Positions 45,631 to 55,279 of a stretch of 57,364 nucleotides of DNA are shown here, in pieces. Position 1 is the first letter of the stretch; the number at the start of each line of letters is the position of its first letter. Made by a program: the position numbers and the translations under genes. Origin of the DNA: Bifidobacterium aerophilum (GTDB taxonomy: Bacteria > Actinomycetota > Actinomycetes > Actinomycetales > Bifidobacteriaceae); NCBI RefSeq assembly GCF_010667685.1, contig NZ_WHZW01000021.1:1-57364 (forward strand). The letters run 5' to 3'. The notes below the pieces were generated by a model. The model saw nothing but the letters and a program-made list of their open reading frames with translations, did not search any database and was not told the origin of the DNA.

Positions 45631-48600
45631 GTGACTTTCCACGCCCCGCTCGATCTGAGCATACATAAATCACAAGGTCTGTACGACCCCGGCGCCGAGC
45701 ATGACGCATGCGGCGTGGGTATGGTCACCACCCTCAACAAGCGACCCGAACGCAAGATCGTCGACGACGCCATCGAGGTGCTCGTCAACCTCAACCACCG
45801 CGGCGCGGTAGGCGCCGAGGAGAACACAGGCGACGGCGCGGGCATCCTTATGAGCATGCCCGACGAGTTCATGCGCGCCACCGTCGGAGTCGAACTGCCC
45901 GAGGAAGGCCATTACGCGGCCGGTATCGCGTTCCTCGACCGCGACATCGCCACTTCCGGCCAGCAGGAGCAGGCCATCGCCGCCATCGTGCGCGAGGAGG
46001 GCCTCGACGTGCTCGCATGGCGCGTCGTGCCGACCAACCCGGACGGCCTCGGCCTGCAGGCCCTCGCCTCCATGCCGAGCTTCAAGACGCTCGTCGTGGC
46101 CGACCCGGACGGCAAGCTCGCCGGCATCGACCTCGACCGCAAGACGTTCCGCATCCGCAAGCGCGTCGAGCATGAGGTGGGCATCTACTTCGCGTCGCTG
46201 TCCGCCCGCACCATCACGTACAAGGGCATGCTCACCACGATGCAGCTCACCCCGTTCTTCCCCGACCTGAGCAGCCCGCTCATGAAGGCGAAGATCGCGA
46301 TCGTGCACTCGCGCTTCTCCACGAACACGTTCCCGAGCTGGCCGCTCGCCCAGCCGTTCCGTCTGCTCGCCCACAACGGCGAGATCAACACCATCCAGGG
46401 CAACCGCAACTGGCTGTCCGCGCGCGAAGGCCGCCTGAGCTCCGAACTGCTCGGCGAGTTCAAGCCGCTGCTGCCGATCACCACGCCCGGCTACTCGGAT
46501 TCCGGCACGTTCGACGAATGCCTTGAGCTGCTGCACCTCGCCGGCCGCTCCCTGCCGCACGCGATCTCGATGATGCTGCCGCCGGCCTGGGAGAACAACG
46601 ACCAGCTCGACCCGGACGTCAAGGCGTTCTACGAGTACAACAACACGCTGATCGAGCCGTGGGACGGACCGGCCGACATCATCTTCACCGACGGCACGCA
46701 GGTCGGCGCGCTGCTTGACCGCAACGGCTTCCGCCCCGGCCGTTGGCAGCTCACCGACGACGGCTACCTCGTGCTCGCCTCCGAGGCGGGCGTGCTGCCC
46801 GAGATCGACGACGCGCACGTGGTCGAGAAGGGCCGTCTGGAGCCGGGCAAGATGTTCCTCGTCGATACCGACGAAGGCCGCATCATCCCAGACGAGGAGA
46901 TCAAGAAGAGCCTCGCCTCGCAGCATCCGTACCGCCAGTGGGTCGAAGGCAACTCGGTCGAGATGAGCGACCTGCCGCAGCGCGAGCACGTGAGCCACTC
47001 CGGCCAGTCCGTGCAGCGCCGCCAGCGCGCGTTCGGCTACACCGAGGAGGACCTGAAGCTCCTGCTCGCCCCGATGGCCAACACCGGCAAGGAGCCGCTC
47101 GGCTCGATGGGCAACGACAACCCGCTGCCGGTGCTCTCCAAGCGCAGCCGCATGCTGTTCGACTACTTCCATCAGAAGTTCGCGCAGGTCACCAACCCGC
47201 CGCTGGACTGGGAGCGCGAGGAGATCGTCACCTCGCTCGAGTCCGCTATCGGCCCGGAGCCGAACCTGCTTGAGGATTCCGAACTGCACGCCAAGAAGAT
47301 CCTCATTCCGCTGCCGGTCATCAACTCCGACGAAATGGCCCAGCTCAAGCGCCTCGACAAGGCCAAGGTGCTCGGCGGCTACTACCGTCCGTTCGTCGTC
47401 AAGGGCCTCTACCAGGTCGCCGGCGGCGGCAAGGCGCTCGAGGAGCGGCTCGAGGAGATCTTCTCCGAAGTCGACGACGCGATCGCGAACGGCTGCAACT
47501 TCATCGTGCTGTCCGACCGCGAATCGAACCACACGTGGGGCCCGATCCCGTCGCTGCTGCTCACCGCGGCCGTGCAGCACCACCTGCTGCGCCGCCACAC
47601 CCGCACGCAGATCTCGATGGCCGTCGAGGCCGGCGACGTGCGCGAGATTCACCATGTCGCCCTGCTCATCGCCTACGGCGCGGCCTGCGTGAACCCGTAC
47701 CTCGCGTTCGAATCCGTCGAGAACCTCGCCCGCACCGGCTACCTCAAGGTCGATGCGCCCACCGCCGTGAAGAACCTCACCAAGGCGCTGTCCATCGGCG
47801 TGCTCAAGATCATGGCCAAGATGGGCGTCTCCACGATCATGAGCTACCGTGGCGCGCAGCTGTTCGAGGCCGTTGGCCTGAGCAAGGAAACGGTCGACAA
47901 GTACTTCACCGGCACCGTCTCCCAGGTCGGCGGCGTCGGCCTCGACGAGATCGCCGAGGAGGTCGCCATCCGCCACCGCGTCGCCTACCCGAACCAGTGG
48001 ACGGCCACCCCGCACATGAACCTCGAGACCGGCGGCGAATACAAGTGGCGTCGCACCGGCGAGGGCCACCTCAACGACCCCGAGGCGATCTTCCTGCTCC
48101 AGCAGTCCACCGCGCGCGGCGACTACCAGATGTTCAAGAAGTACTCGCACCACATCAACGACACGTCGAACCGCATCATGACCCTGCGCGGCCTGATGAA
48201 GTTCAAGCACGACCGCAAGCCGATCGACATCTCCGAGGTCGAGCCGGCCAGCGAGATCGTCAAGCGCTTCTCCACCGGCGCGATGAGCTACGGCTCCATC
48301 TCGCAGGAGGCGCACGAGACGCTCGCCATCGCCATGAACACGCTCGGCGCGCGCTCCAACTCCGGCGAGGGCGGCGAATCCGACGATCGCATCGAGGACC
48401 CGCTGCGCTACAGCCGCATCAAGCAGATCGCGTCCGCCCGCTTCGGCGTGACCTCCGACTACCTCGTGCACGCCACCGACCTGCAGATCAAGCTCGCGCA
48501 GGGCGCCAAGCCCGGCGAGGGCGGCCACCTGCCCGGCGCGAAGGTCCCGCCGTGGATCGCCAAGGTCCGTCACGCGACCCCGGGCGTGGAGCTCATCTCC

Positions 48601-50202
48601 CCGCCGCCGCACCACGACATCTACTCGATCGAGGATCTGAAGCAGCTCATCAACGACGCGAAGATGGCGAACCCGAAGGCGCGCATCCACGTCAAGCTCG
48701 TCTCCGAGTTCGGCGTCGGCACCATCGCGGCCGGCGTGGCCAAGTGCCATGCCGACGTGGTGCTGATCTCCGGCTACGACGGCGGCACCGGCGCGGCCCC
48801 GCTCAACGCGATCCGACACGCGGGCACCCCGTGGGAGATCGGCCTGTCCGAGACCCAGCAGACGCTGATCCTGAACGGTCTGCGCTCCCGCATCGTCGTG
48901 CAGTGCGACGGCGAGCTGAAGACCGGCCGCGACGTGGTCATCGCCGCGCTGCTCGGCGCCGAGGAATTCGGCTTCGCGACCGCCGCGCTGATCGTCGAAG
49001 GCTGCGTCATGATGCGCGCCTGCCAGAAGAACACCTGCCCGCAGGGCATCGCCACCCAGGATCCGGAGCTTCGCGCCCGCTTCCGCGGCAAGCCCGAGTC
49101 GGTCATCAACTTCTTCATGTACATCGCCGAGGAGGTGCGCGAGATCCTCGCCGAGCTTGGCTTCCGCACGCTCAAGGAGGCCGTCGGCCACGTCGAATGC
49201 CTCGACCAGAACGAGGCCATCAAGCGCTGGAAGGCCGACGGCATCGACCTGACCAACGTGCTCATGCAGCCCGGCCCGGTCCCCGGCACCATCCTGCACA
49301 ACACCGAGCCGCAGAACCACGAGCTCGACAAGGCGCTCGACAACAAGCTCATCGAGCTCGCCCAGCCGGCGCTCGAGAACAAGGAGCCGGTGACGATCGA
49401 CCTGCCGATCCGCAACGTGAACCGTACGCTCGGCACGATGGTCGGCTACGAGATCACCCGCCGTTACGGCGCGGCCGGTCTGCCGGACAACACGATCGAC
49501 ATGACGTTCCACGGCGCCGGCGGCCAGTCCATCGGCGCGTTCATCCCGAGCGGCGAGACGATCCGCGTGATCGGCGAGGTCAACGACTACGCCGGCAAGG
49601 GCCTGTCGGGCGGCCGCCTGATCGTGCGTCCGAACGATGACGTGACCTTCGACCCGCACGAGAACGTCATCGCGGGCAACGTGACCGGCTTCGGCGCGAC
49701 CTCCGGCCAGATGTTCGTCGCGGGCCGCGCGGGCGAGCGCTTCGCCGTGCGCAACTCCGGCGCGACGTTCGTCGTCGAGGGCGTGGGCGACCACGGCTGC
49801 GAGTACATGACCGGCGGCACCGTCGTCGTGCTCGGCTCCACCGGCCGCAACTTCGGCGCCGGCTTCTCGGGCGGCAATGCGTACGTGCTCGACCTCGACA
49901 TGAACCAGGTCAACCCCGAAGGCCGCAAGAACGGCTCGCTGCTGTTCGAACCGCTCGACGAGACGACCGCGCCGATCGTGCGCGACCTGGTCGAGCAGCA
50001 CGCCAAGGAGACCGGCTCCGCGTTCGCCAAGGAACTGCTTGCCAACTGGGACGAGAACGTGCTGCGCTTCACCCGCGTGGTGCCCGAACACTTCCTCGCC
50101 ATGACCGCGGCCATGAAGCAGGCCGAAGAGGACAACATCGATTTCAATGCGCCCGGCGCCTGGGAACAGGTGTACGAGCATGTGATGGAAGGAGCGCGCT
50201 GA
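45631..50202 (+). CDS. gltB: Glutamate synthase (NADPH) large subunit
   Basis: This 1523-aa protein of normal length catalyses glutamine + 2-oxoglutarate to two glutamates. The N-terminal glutamine amidotransferase class II domain has Cys27 (EHDACGVG) as nucleophile after propeptide removal. Then come a central domain, the FMN-binding synthase barrel with the GDLQIKLAQGAKPGEGGHLP-type loop, and the 3Fe-4S ligands as Cx5Cx4C (GCVMMRACQKNTCPQG) near residue 1130. The C-terminal GXGXG beta-helix completes it. GTG at 45631 is preferred because AAGGTGG precedes it. ATG at 45616 is the alternative. It forms an operon with gltD, 1 nt apart. Confidence 0.97.
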   Translation: MTFHAPLDLSIHKSQGLYDPGAEHDACGVGMVTTLNKRPERKIVDDAIEVLVNLNHRGAVGAEENTGDGAGILMSMPDEFMRATVGVELPEEGHYAAGIAFLDRDIATSGQQEQAIAAIVREEGLDVLAWRVVPTNPDGLGLQALASMPSFKTLVVADPDGKLAGIDLDRKTFRIRKRVEHEVGIYFASLSARTITYKGMLTTMQLTPFFPDLSSPLMKAKIAIVHSRFSTNTFPSWPLAQPFRLLAHNGEINTIQGNRNWLSAREGRLSSELLGEFKPLLPITTPGYSDSGTFDECLELLHLAGRSLPHAISMMLPPAWENNDQLDPDVKAFYEYNNTLIEPWDGPADIIFTDGTQVGALLDRNGFRPGRWQLTDDGYLVLASEAGVLPEIDDAHVVEKGRLEPGKMFLVDTDEGRIIPDEEIKKSLASQHPYRQWVEGNSVEMSDLPQREHVSHSGQSVQRRQRAFGYTEEDLKLLLAPMANTGKEPLGSMGNDNPLPVLSKRSRMLFDYFHQKFAQVTNPPLDWEREEIVTSLESAIGPEPNLLEDSELHAKKILIPLPVINSDEMAQLKRLDKAKVLGGYYRPFVVKGLYQVAGGGKALEERLEEIFSEVDDAIANGCNFIVLSDRESNHTWGPIPSLLLTAAVQHHLLRRHTRTQISMAVEAGDVREIHHVALLIAYGAACVNPYLAFESVENLARTGYLKVDAPTAVKNLTKALSIGVLKIMAKMGVSTIMSYRGAQLFEAVGLSKETVDKYFTGTVSQVGGVGLDEIAEEVAIRHRVAYPNQWTATPHMNLETGGEYKWRRTGEGHLNDPEAIFLLQQSTARGDYQMFKKYSHHINDTSNRIMTLRGLMKFKHDRKPIDISEVEPASEIVKRFSTGAMSYGSISQEAHETLAIAMNTLGARSNSGEGGESDDRIEDPLRYSRIKQIASARFGVTSDYLVHATDLQIKLAQGAKPGEGGHLPGAKVPPWIAKVRHATPGVELISPPPHHDIYSIEDLKQLINDAKMANPKARIHVKLVSEFGVGTIAAGVAKCHADVVLISGYDGGTGAAPLNAIRHAGTPWEIGLSETQQTLILNGLRSRIVVQCDGELKTGRDVVIAALLGAEEFGFATAALIVEGCVMMRACQKNTCPQGIATQDPELRARFRGKPESVINFFMYIAEEVREILAELGFRTLKEAVGHVECLDQNEAIKRWKADGIDLTNVLMQPGPVPGTILHNTEPQNHELDKALDNKLIELAQPALENKEPVTIDLPIRNVNRTLGTMVGYEITRRYGAAGLPDNTIDMTFHGAGGQSIGAFIPSGETIRVIGEVNDYAGKGLSGGRLIVRPNDDVTFDPHENVIAGNVTGFGATSGQMFVAGRAGERFAVRNSGATFVVEGVGDHGCEYMTGGTVVVLGSTGRNFGAGFSGGNAYVLDLDMNQVNPEGRKNGSLLFEPLDETTAPIVRDLVEQHAKETGSAFAKELLANWDENVLRFTRVVPEHFLAMTAAMKQAEEDNIDFNAPGAWEQVYEHVMEGAR

Positions 50203-50203
50203 C

Positions 50204-51736
50204 ATGGGAGATCCTCGTGGATTCCTGAAGGTCCGTACCCGCCGAGAGCTCGCCGAACGCCCGGTCGCCGAGCGCATCAAGGACTGGCTCGACGTGCACG
50301 CCGAATCCGGCCTGCAGCCGTGGACCACCGAACAGGCGGCCCGTTGCATGGACTGCGGCACCCCGTTCTGTATGACCGGCTGCCCGCTCGGCAACATCAT
50401 TCCCGAGTTCAACGACCTTGTGCGCCAGGAGAAGTGGGAGGACGCGTACAACCGCCTGTCCACCACCAACAACTTCCCCGAAGTCACCGGCCGCATCTGC
50501 CCGGCCCTGTGCGAGGCCGCGTGCGTGCTCGGCATCCACCAGCCGCCGACGATGATCAAGAACGACGAGTGCACGATCATCGATCAGGCGTGGGATCTCG
50601 ACTACGTCAAGCCCCTGCCTCCGCAGCGCCTGACCGATCAGACCGTCGCGGTCGTCGGCTCCGGCCCCGCCGGCCTCGCCTGCGCCCAGCAGCTGACGCG
50701 CGCGGGCCACACGGTCGTCGTGTACGAGCGCGACGACGCGATCGGCGGCCTGATGCGTTACGGCATCCCGAACTTCAAGCTCGACAAGCGACTGCTCGAC
50801 CGCCGCGTCAAGCAGATGGAAGCCGAAGGCACGCGCTTCCGCACCGGCGTGGAGATCGGCAAGGACATCAGCTGGGACGACCTGCGCTCCCGCTACGACG
50901 CGGTCGTCGTCGCCATCGGTTCGACCGTGCCGCGTGACATGAAGATCCCCGGCCGCGAGCTCAAGGGCATCCACTTCGCGATGGAGTTCCTGCCCGACGC
51001 GACCCGCCGCGTGTACGGTGTCAAGCCGGTGCACGACATCACCGCGAAGGACAAGCACGTCGTCATCATCGGCGGCGGCGACACCGGTTCCGACTGCCTC
51101 GGCACGTCCATCCGCCAGGGCGCGAAGGACGTGACCGTGCTGCAGATCATGCCGAAGGAACCGAGCCAGCGTCCCGACAGCCAGCCGTGGCCGACCTTCG
51201 CCCGCCTGTACCAGAAGACCTCCTCGATGGAGGAAGGCGGCACCTACGTGTACAGCACCGATTCGGTCAACTTCGTCGGCTCCGAAGAGGAACAGGCCAA
51301 GGTGCACGTCGAGAACTCGACCGCCACCGAAGGTTTCGTGGCCGATGAGACCGGTCACGTGACCGGTCTGAAGGTCGTCGACGTGGCTCCGGGCGAGAAC
51401 GGTCCGTTCACCCGCCAGCCCGGCACCGAACGTGTGCTGCCCGCCGACCTCGTGCTCATCTCCGTCGGCTTCCTGCATCCGGACACCACCACGCTGGTCG
51501 ACCAGCTGCCGGTCGAGCTCGACAAGCGCGGCAACGTGGCTCGCAACGACAAGTTCGCTACCTCGCAGGACGGCGTGTTCGTCGCCGGCGACGCCGGCCG
51601 CGGTCAGAGCCTCGTCGTGTGGGCGATCTCCGAGGGACGCTCCTGCGCCGCCGCCGTGGACGAATACCTGACCGGCTCCACCGAGCTGCCCGCGCCGATC
51701 GTCGCCTCCCAGCGTCCGATGATGCTGCCTCGCTGA
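50204..51736 (+). CDS. gltD: Glutamate synthase (NADPH) small subunit
   Basis: This 510-aa subunit has an N-terminal region with Cys residues for 4Fe-4S clusters (CMDCGTPFCMTGCPLGN near residue 48, and CPALCEAACVLG). The FAD site is VVGSGPAGLACAQQL, the NADPH site is VIIGGGDTGSDCLG, and a second FAD contact is in GVFVAGDAGRGQSLVVWAI. It passes electrons from NADPH to the FMN of GltB. It starts 1 nt after the gltB stop with aaggagcgc as ribosome site. Its transcript ends at the strong terminator at 51782. Confidence 0.98.
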   Translation: MGDPRGFLKVRTRRELAERPVAERIKDWLDVHAESGLQPWTTEQAARCMDCGTPFCMTGCPLGNIIPEFNDLVRQEKWEDAYNRLSTTNNFPEVTGRICPALCEAACVLGIHQPPTMIKNDECTIIDQAWDLDYVKPLPPQRLTDQTVAVVGSGPAGLACAQQLTRAGHTVVVYERDDAIGGLMRYGIPNFKLDKRLLDRRVKQMEAEGTRFRTGVEIGKDISWDDLRSRYDAVVVAIGSTVPRDMKIPGRELKGIHFAMEFLPDATRRVYGVKPVHDITAKDKHVVIIGGGDTGSDCLGTSIRQGAKDVTVLQIMPKEPSQRPDSQPWPTFARLYQKTSSMEEGGTYVYSTDSVNFVGSEEEQAKVHVENSTATEGFVADETGHVTGLKVVDVAPGENGPFTRQPGTERVLPADLVLISVGFLHPDTTTLVDQLPVELDKRGNVARNDKFATSQDGVFVAGDAGRGQSLVVWAISEGRSCAAAVDEYLTGSTELPAPIVASQRPMMLPR

Positions 51737-51781
51737 CGATCGTGTCGTGACCGGTCCCGCAGGGGCCGATCATATGCCCGT

Positions 51782-51816
51782 AAAAGCCCTTCCGTTGTCA
51801 CGGCGGAAGGGCTTTT
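51782..51816. terminator. Rho-independent terminator after gltD
   Basis: Perfect 13-bp arms aaaagcccttccg (51782-51794) and cggaagggctttt (51804-51816) form a stem with a flanking T-tract. It is the end of the gltBD operon. Confidence 0.9.
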
Positions 51817-51894
51817 CACGTATCGGACACGGGTTGATTCGTGTGGCGCATGCGCACTGCGGATACCATGGAACCATAGGGAAGGCGGTGCGCG

Positions 51895-52830
51895 ATGAGG
51901 CGACGCAGTATTGCCGCGACGGTCGGCACGATATCCGCAATCGCGATGCTGACGGTGTGCGGCGTGGCATGGCATGCGCGGACGGGAGAATCGGTCCGTC
52001 ATCAGTCTCAGCCGGGTTCGTCTTCGCATAACATGATCGAACCCGATCATGACGATCTTGACAGAGGCATCGTACCGCGGTCCACGGGCCGACCCATTCC
52101 GAACGAATCGGAACTGATCGATCCGAGCGTGCTCGCCGGACTGAACATGGGCGTGGACGATTCCTATCCCGGCGACGCATGGTTCCGCGAAGCCGGAGGC
52201 GGCAAGACCACGGAAACGGTGGACCGGAACGATCAGCCATCGGAACCGGACGATCGGCCGAATGTTCCGACGGCGACGCGCGTCCGTCTCGACGTTCCCC
52301 AGAGCGTGCAGGAAACCGGATACTGGTGCGTGCCGGCCACGCTGCAAATGGCGTTGCGGTACAAAGGCATTGACGTTGACCAGGCCACGCTCGCCGCGGC
52401 CATGAGCACAAAGCCCGACACTGGCACCGAATACGTCGACCTAGCCCGCGTCGCCAACCGGTACCTGTTCGGCGTCGAGGACCCGAACCCGAACGGAGCC
52501 GGCTATCGCGTGCAGACCATCGCGATAGGGGACACGGATCCGGCCGTCGCGCGCACGTTCATGGAACGCGCGAAAACGGATCTCGACGACGGATACCCGG
52601 TGTTCGCCGCCATCGACGTCCAATCGATGTACCCGTCGTTCGGTCGGTTCAACCACATGATCGTCATCACCGGATACGACGCGGACGCCGACGGTACCGT
52701 CACGCACTGGACATACCGCGACCCGTGGTACCGCGTGCAGGACGAGACCTACGGCGGCCTGAAGATCGTCGCCGCGAGCGAGATGATCGATGCGATCAGA
52801 TCCAACGAGGAACCGGCCTATATCTGGTGA
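51895..52830 (+). CDS. Secreted C39-like peptidase domain protein
   Basis: This 311-aa protein has a positively charged N-terminus and hydrophobic stretch (RRRSIAATVGTISAIAMLTV) as signal peptide or anchor. A polar linker of about 90 residues follows, then a C39_2-type papain-like domain in the last ~180 residues. The catalytic Cys is in TGYWCVPATLQMAL, the His in FNHMIVITGYD and the Asp in WTYRDPWY. Such domains cleave or bind peptides at the cell surface. No bacteriocin transporter or leader peptide is nearby, so the substrate is open. It appears monocistronic downstream of the gltD terminator. Confidence 0.82.
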   Translation: MRRRSIAATVGTISAIAMLTVCGVAWHARTGESVRHQSQPGSSSHNMIEPDHDDLDRGIVPRSTGRPIPNESELIDPSVLAGLNMGVDDSYPGDAWFREAGGGKTTETVDRNDQPSEPDDRPNVPTATRVRLDVPQSVQETGYWCVPATLQMALRYKGIDVDQATLAAAMSTKPDTGTEYVDLARVANRYLFGVEDPNPNGAGYRVQTIAIGDTDPAVARTFMERAKTDLDDGYPVFAAIDVQSMYPSFGRFNHMIVITGYDADADGTVTHWTYRDPWYRVQDETYGGLKIVAASEMIDAIRSNEEPAYIW

Positions 52831-52916
52831 ACCTTGCCCGCATTTCCGGCTTCCGGCGCTTATTCCCGAGGGATACTGACCTATATTGGAAATGAACGGA
52901 ACGAGGGTGATCGGAA

Positions 52917-53306
52917 ATGGCGATGACGAAACGAACGATCCTGCGCATACTGTGGTGGATCGGTCTTATTTGTCAGCTGCCGACCGCATGGTGCTGGATC
53001 GACGACCGGACCGTTTCGAACGTGTTCTCCGGACTGCCGTTGTCATGCGATCTCACCCAGCCCAATTGCGACACCATGTCCGGTATTTGGCGACTGTTGC
53101 TGCTCACCGTCGTCGGATACGCGGTCTGGATCGCCGTCGCCGTGCTGCGCATCGTCTGGTCGGGTGCGCAAGATATGCAAGGTGATACGGCAAAGCCGTT
53201 GCTCCTGCGCATCGTCGTCGTTCTTGTCACCATCGGCATGCCGGTCGTCACGCTGCCGGTCGTCGGCGTCATGGTCCTTACCGTCATGCTCGTTTTGGGA
53301 TGGTGA
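52917..53306 (+). CDS. Small membrane protein of unknown function
   Basis: This 129-aa protein has three hydrophobic segments: residues ~8-27, ~58-80 (LLLLTVVGYAVWIAVAVLRI), and a long one ~95-128 (LLLRIVVVLVTIGMPVVTLP and onward). Two Cys (in LPLSCDLTQPNCDT) lie in the presumed external loop and could form a disulfide. No family is recognised. It lies 86 nt after the C39-like gene on the same strand, and co-transcription is possible. The start at 52917 has a weak gatcggaa upstream. Confidence 0.6.
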   Translation: MAMTKRTILRILWWIGLICQLPTAWCWIDDRTVSNVFSGLPLSCDLTQPNCDTMSGIWRLLLLTVVGYAVWIAVAVLRIVWSGAQDMQGDTAKPLLLRIVVVLVTIGMPVVTLPVVGVMVLTVMLVLGW

Positions 53307-53406
53307 TATGACGCGGACGTTCCGATGGGACATGCACGACGTACGGCGGGGGAGCGCGGTACACTGGCACACAGTGTTATCCGTCTCGCAGTAGAGGAGT
53401 AGTGGA

Positions 53407-53871
53407 ATGCCGAACCGTGCAGAACGTCGCAAGGCCGCGAAGGACCAGCGCAGGGGAATCCCGCAGCAGTATGATCAGACGCGGGGCCGTGGCCGTGCGC
53501 ACATGATCGACGAATACGCGTTGCAGGAGAAGTCCCGCCGTATCCAGGAAGGCACCGACGGCCCGTGGAAGCCGACCGCGCACTTCGACTCCGACGAAAT
53601 CGACTCCACGTTCGAATCCGATCCGAACTACCGTGATCCGAAGGCGTTCAAGGCGCCGCATTCCGTGCACCAGTGGTTCCGCGTGGTCAGCTGGGTGCTG
53701 ATCGTGCTCGCCGCCGTCGCGTTCTGCGTGGTCATGTGGCTGCCGAGCCATCCGGTGTGGCTGATCGCCGTCGTGGCCGGCGTGTTCATCGTCGGAGTGC
53801 TCAGCCTGTTCTTCACGGCCGGCAACTCCAAGAACAATCCGAACCTCGACCAGAACGGCACCGCCATCTGA
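53407..53871 (+). CDS. Membrane protein with basic, Arg-rich N-terminus
   Basis: This 154-aa protein has a strongly basic cytosolic start (MPNRAERRKAAKDQRRGIPQ), then a polar region to about residue 90. Two hydrophobic helices follow (VVSWVLIVLAAVAFCVVMWL and VWLIAVVAGVFIVGVLSLFF), with a short Asn-rich tail. The pattern matches conserved small actinobacterial membrane proteins of unknown role. A ribosome site (tagaggagtag) precedes the ATG. It ends before a clear terminator. The next frame on this strand is the interrupted glgA-like start. Confidence 0.75.
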   Translation: MPNRAERRKAAKDQRRGIPQQYDQTRGRGRAHMIDEYALQEKSRRIQEGTDGPWKPTAHFDSDEIDSTFESDPNYRDPKAFKAPHSVHQWFRVVSWVLIVLAAVAFCVVMWLPSHPVWLIAVVAGVFIVGVLSLFFTAGNSKNNPNLDQNGTAI

Positions 53872-53891
53872 CCGATGGCCGAACTTTCGAC

Positions 53892-53939
53892 AAAACGCAC
53901 GATCAGACGCAACACGAACGCGGAGATTGTGCGTTTTTT
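53892..53939 (+). terminator. Rho-independent terminator
   Basis: Arms aaaacgcacgatc (53892-53904) and gattgtgcgtttt (53925-53937) pair with one mismatch, followed by further Ts. It ends the transcript of the small membrane protein and separates it from the glgA-like promoter. Confidence 0.8.
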
Positions 53940-54005
53940 CGTGTCCGATGGCCTAGAGTTAGCAGTGGTAGCAATCAGTTATCAACAGATTGGAGAGGTG
54001 TACCA

Positions 54006-54032
54006 ATGAAGGTCGATATTCTCACCCGTTAA
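54006..54032 (+). pseudogene. glgA: Interrupted 5' end of a glycogen synthase gene
   Basis: A well-formed ribosome site (ttggagaggt) is followed by ATG and the eight codons MKVDILTR, then TAA. This is the characteristic N-terminus of actinobacterial glycogen synthases of the GT4/GT5 type, which continue with EYPP..YGGAGVHV. Here that continuation is missing and the sequence changes to mobile-element DNA. A promoter-like region precedes it after the terminator at 53892. The best reading is that an integrative element has inserted at codon 8-9. The rest of the gene should lie beyond the element's other end, outside this window. Confidence 0.6.
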
Positions 54033-54130
54033 AGAATCGATCCCGCTCTTCGTTGAAATATAGCCAATCACAGGGTGAGGACCTTCCCGGTAGGCGAGTC
54101 TCGTGGGACATTGGGGGACATTGCTGCTCG
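54027..54130. other. Probable integration junction (att region) of the mobile element
   Basis: The switch from the glgA-like start to element DNA lies at or just before 54030. The next 100 nt hold no gene but include a short direct repeat (gggacatt ggggGACATT at about 54111-54122), such as integrases or excisionases often bind. The att core cannot be defined without the other end. No integrase gene lies between here and the rep gene. Confidence 0.45.
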
Positions 54131-55279
54131 TCACTTGTTGTCAATGTCGTTGATGATGTCTTCGGCGAGTGGGATTTCCCCGGTTTCGATGCGGCTCATG
54201 ATGTAGGCCATGAGGCTGGGGGATCGTTTGAGCTGCCGGTATTGGCCGGTGGGGATGTCGATGACGTCGGTGCCGTGCGTGGTGTCGTCGATGATCTGCT
54301 GGTCGGTCCGTTCTGGCATACCGATGAGTTCGGATCGGAGTTTGCGGCTCCATGTGATTGATCGTTGACCGCGCGTCGCGTTCACGTACTCGAGCCAGAG
54401 CCGTCGCGCCGTGCCGGCTCCCAGTTCGTCGATAGCGTCGGGATCGAGGAGCTGGAACGGTGCGAATGACTGTTTGCGGCTGGTTTTGTTGTCCATGCGG
54501 GTGATCTCGCTGCCGATGGAGTCCGGTGGCTTGCTCATGTATCCGCCGACCTGTGCGGGCGTGGTGGTGACGGGTAGGACGATCACTCCATGTCGTTTGC
54601 CGGCCTGTCGGCTGCCTTGCCGTTCGAGTTGCCGGTTCCACAGGTCGAGCATATCGACTTGCATGGCCTTGCAGTCCGTATGGGGGTTGTCGGTGAATAC
54701 GAGCATGTGGATGTGGACGTGCCAGCCGGACCGGGGATTCCATGTGATCTCGAGACTGCGCGCCCAGTGCCGGATGCCATATGCCTGTTTGATGGTGCGC
54801 CATTGGTGGCTGGCGGTGATGGCCATCCATGCGCCGCCGATCATGTCCATGCCGGTGACAAGCGGCTCGGCCTTCGTGTGCGGCCGGGTGAGCGTCGCGA
54901 ACACTAGCCCGTGACCCGCCTGCGTCCATGCGTCCGCGGCTTGCTGGAGGTCTTTGGCTCGTGCGGCGCGGATGATCGTCGAACAGATCGGGCACGCCCA
55001 CGGCGAGGCACAGTGTTCGAGTCCGGTAATCGAGGCCGTGTGACCGATGAGTTGTATGGTGGGTTTGCCGATCGGCCATCCGCAGCGGGCAATCCTGCTG
55101 GGTTTGACGAAGCCTAGGGCGTCGTCGGCTTGTTTGACAGCTTCGTCGATGAGCCATGCGGATGACCGGTTACGGCGTTCCCACTGGCGTTGCCGCCAGT
55201 CTCGCCTGTCCTCAAGCCGTTGAAGTGGCGTTCTTGTCCTTGTCGTCGGTGTCGTCTGTGGTGCCGCATTGTCCGTCAT
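54131..55279 (-). CDS. Rolling-circle replication initiator (Rep_1-like)
   Basis: This 382-aa HUH-type initiator has a Cys cluster (CASPWACPICSTIIR, residues ~92-106), motif 1 FATLTRPH, and motif 2 SGWHVHIHMLVFT with the metal-binding HxHxH. Motif 3 VGGYMSK carries the nicking Tyr. This matches the pUB110/pC194-type Rep_1 family, used by small plasmids and by integrative elements that replicate by rolling circle. Its start overlaps the end of the FtsK-like gene by 68 nt, so they are one operon. It is the gene nearest the chromosomal junction. Confidence 0.85.
   Translation of the reverse strand: MTDNAAPQTTPTTRTRTPLQRLEDRRDWRQRQWERRNRSSAWLIDEAVKQADDALGFVKPSRIARCGWPIGKPTIQLIGHTASITGLEHCASPWACPICSTIIRAARAKDLQQAADAWTQAGHGLVFATLTRPHTKAEPLVTGMDMIGGAWMAITASHQWRTIKQAYGIRHWARSLEITWNPRSGWHVHIHMLVFTDNPHTDCKAMQVDMLDLWNRQLERQGSRQAGKRHGVIVLPVTTTPAQVGGYMSKPPDSIGSEITRMDNKTSRKQSFAPFQLLDPDAIDELGAGTARRLWLEYVNATRGQRSITWSRKLRSELIGMPERTDQQIIDDTTHGTDVIDIPTGQYRQLKRSPSLMAYIMSRIETGEIPLAEDIINDIDNK

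Noticed and set aside
45670..50580. A 1636-codon open frame on the minus strand across gltB and part of gltD
   Set aside because: It mirrors the third-position GC bias of gltB/gltD, has a composition rich in Asp/Arg/Val/Ala/Leu and no recognisable domain. The plus-strand frames are complete, known enzymes.
51895..53306. Bacteriocin locus because of the C39-like domain
   Set aside because: There is no double-glycine leader peptide, ABC transporter or immunity-type gene. The neighbouring small membrane protein lacks such features.
53940..54130. tRNA gene as integration site of the element
   Set aside because: No cloverleaf or T-arm sequence is present. The junction instead interrupts a protein start (MKVDILTR).
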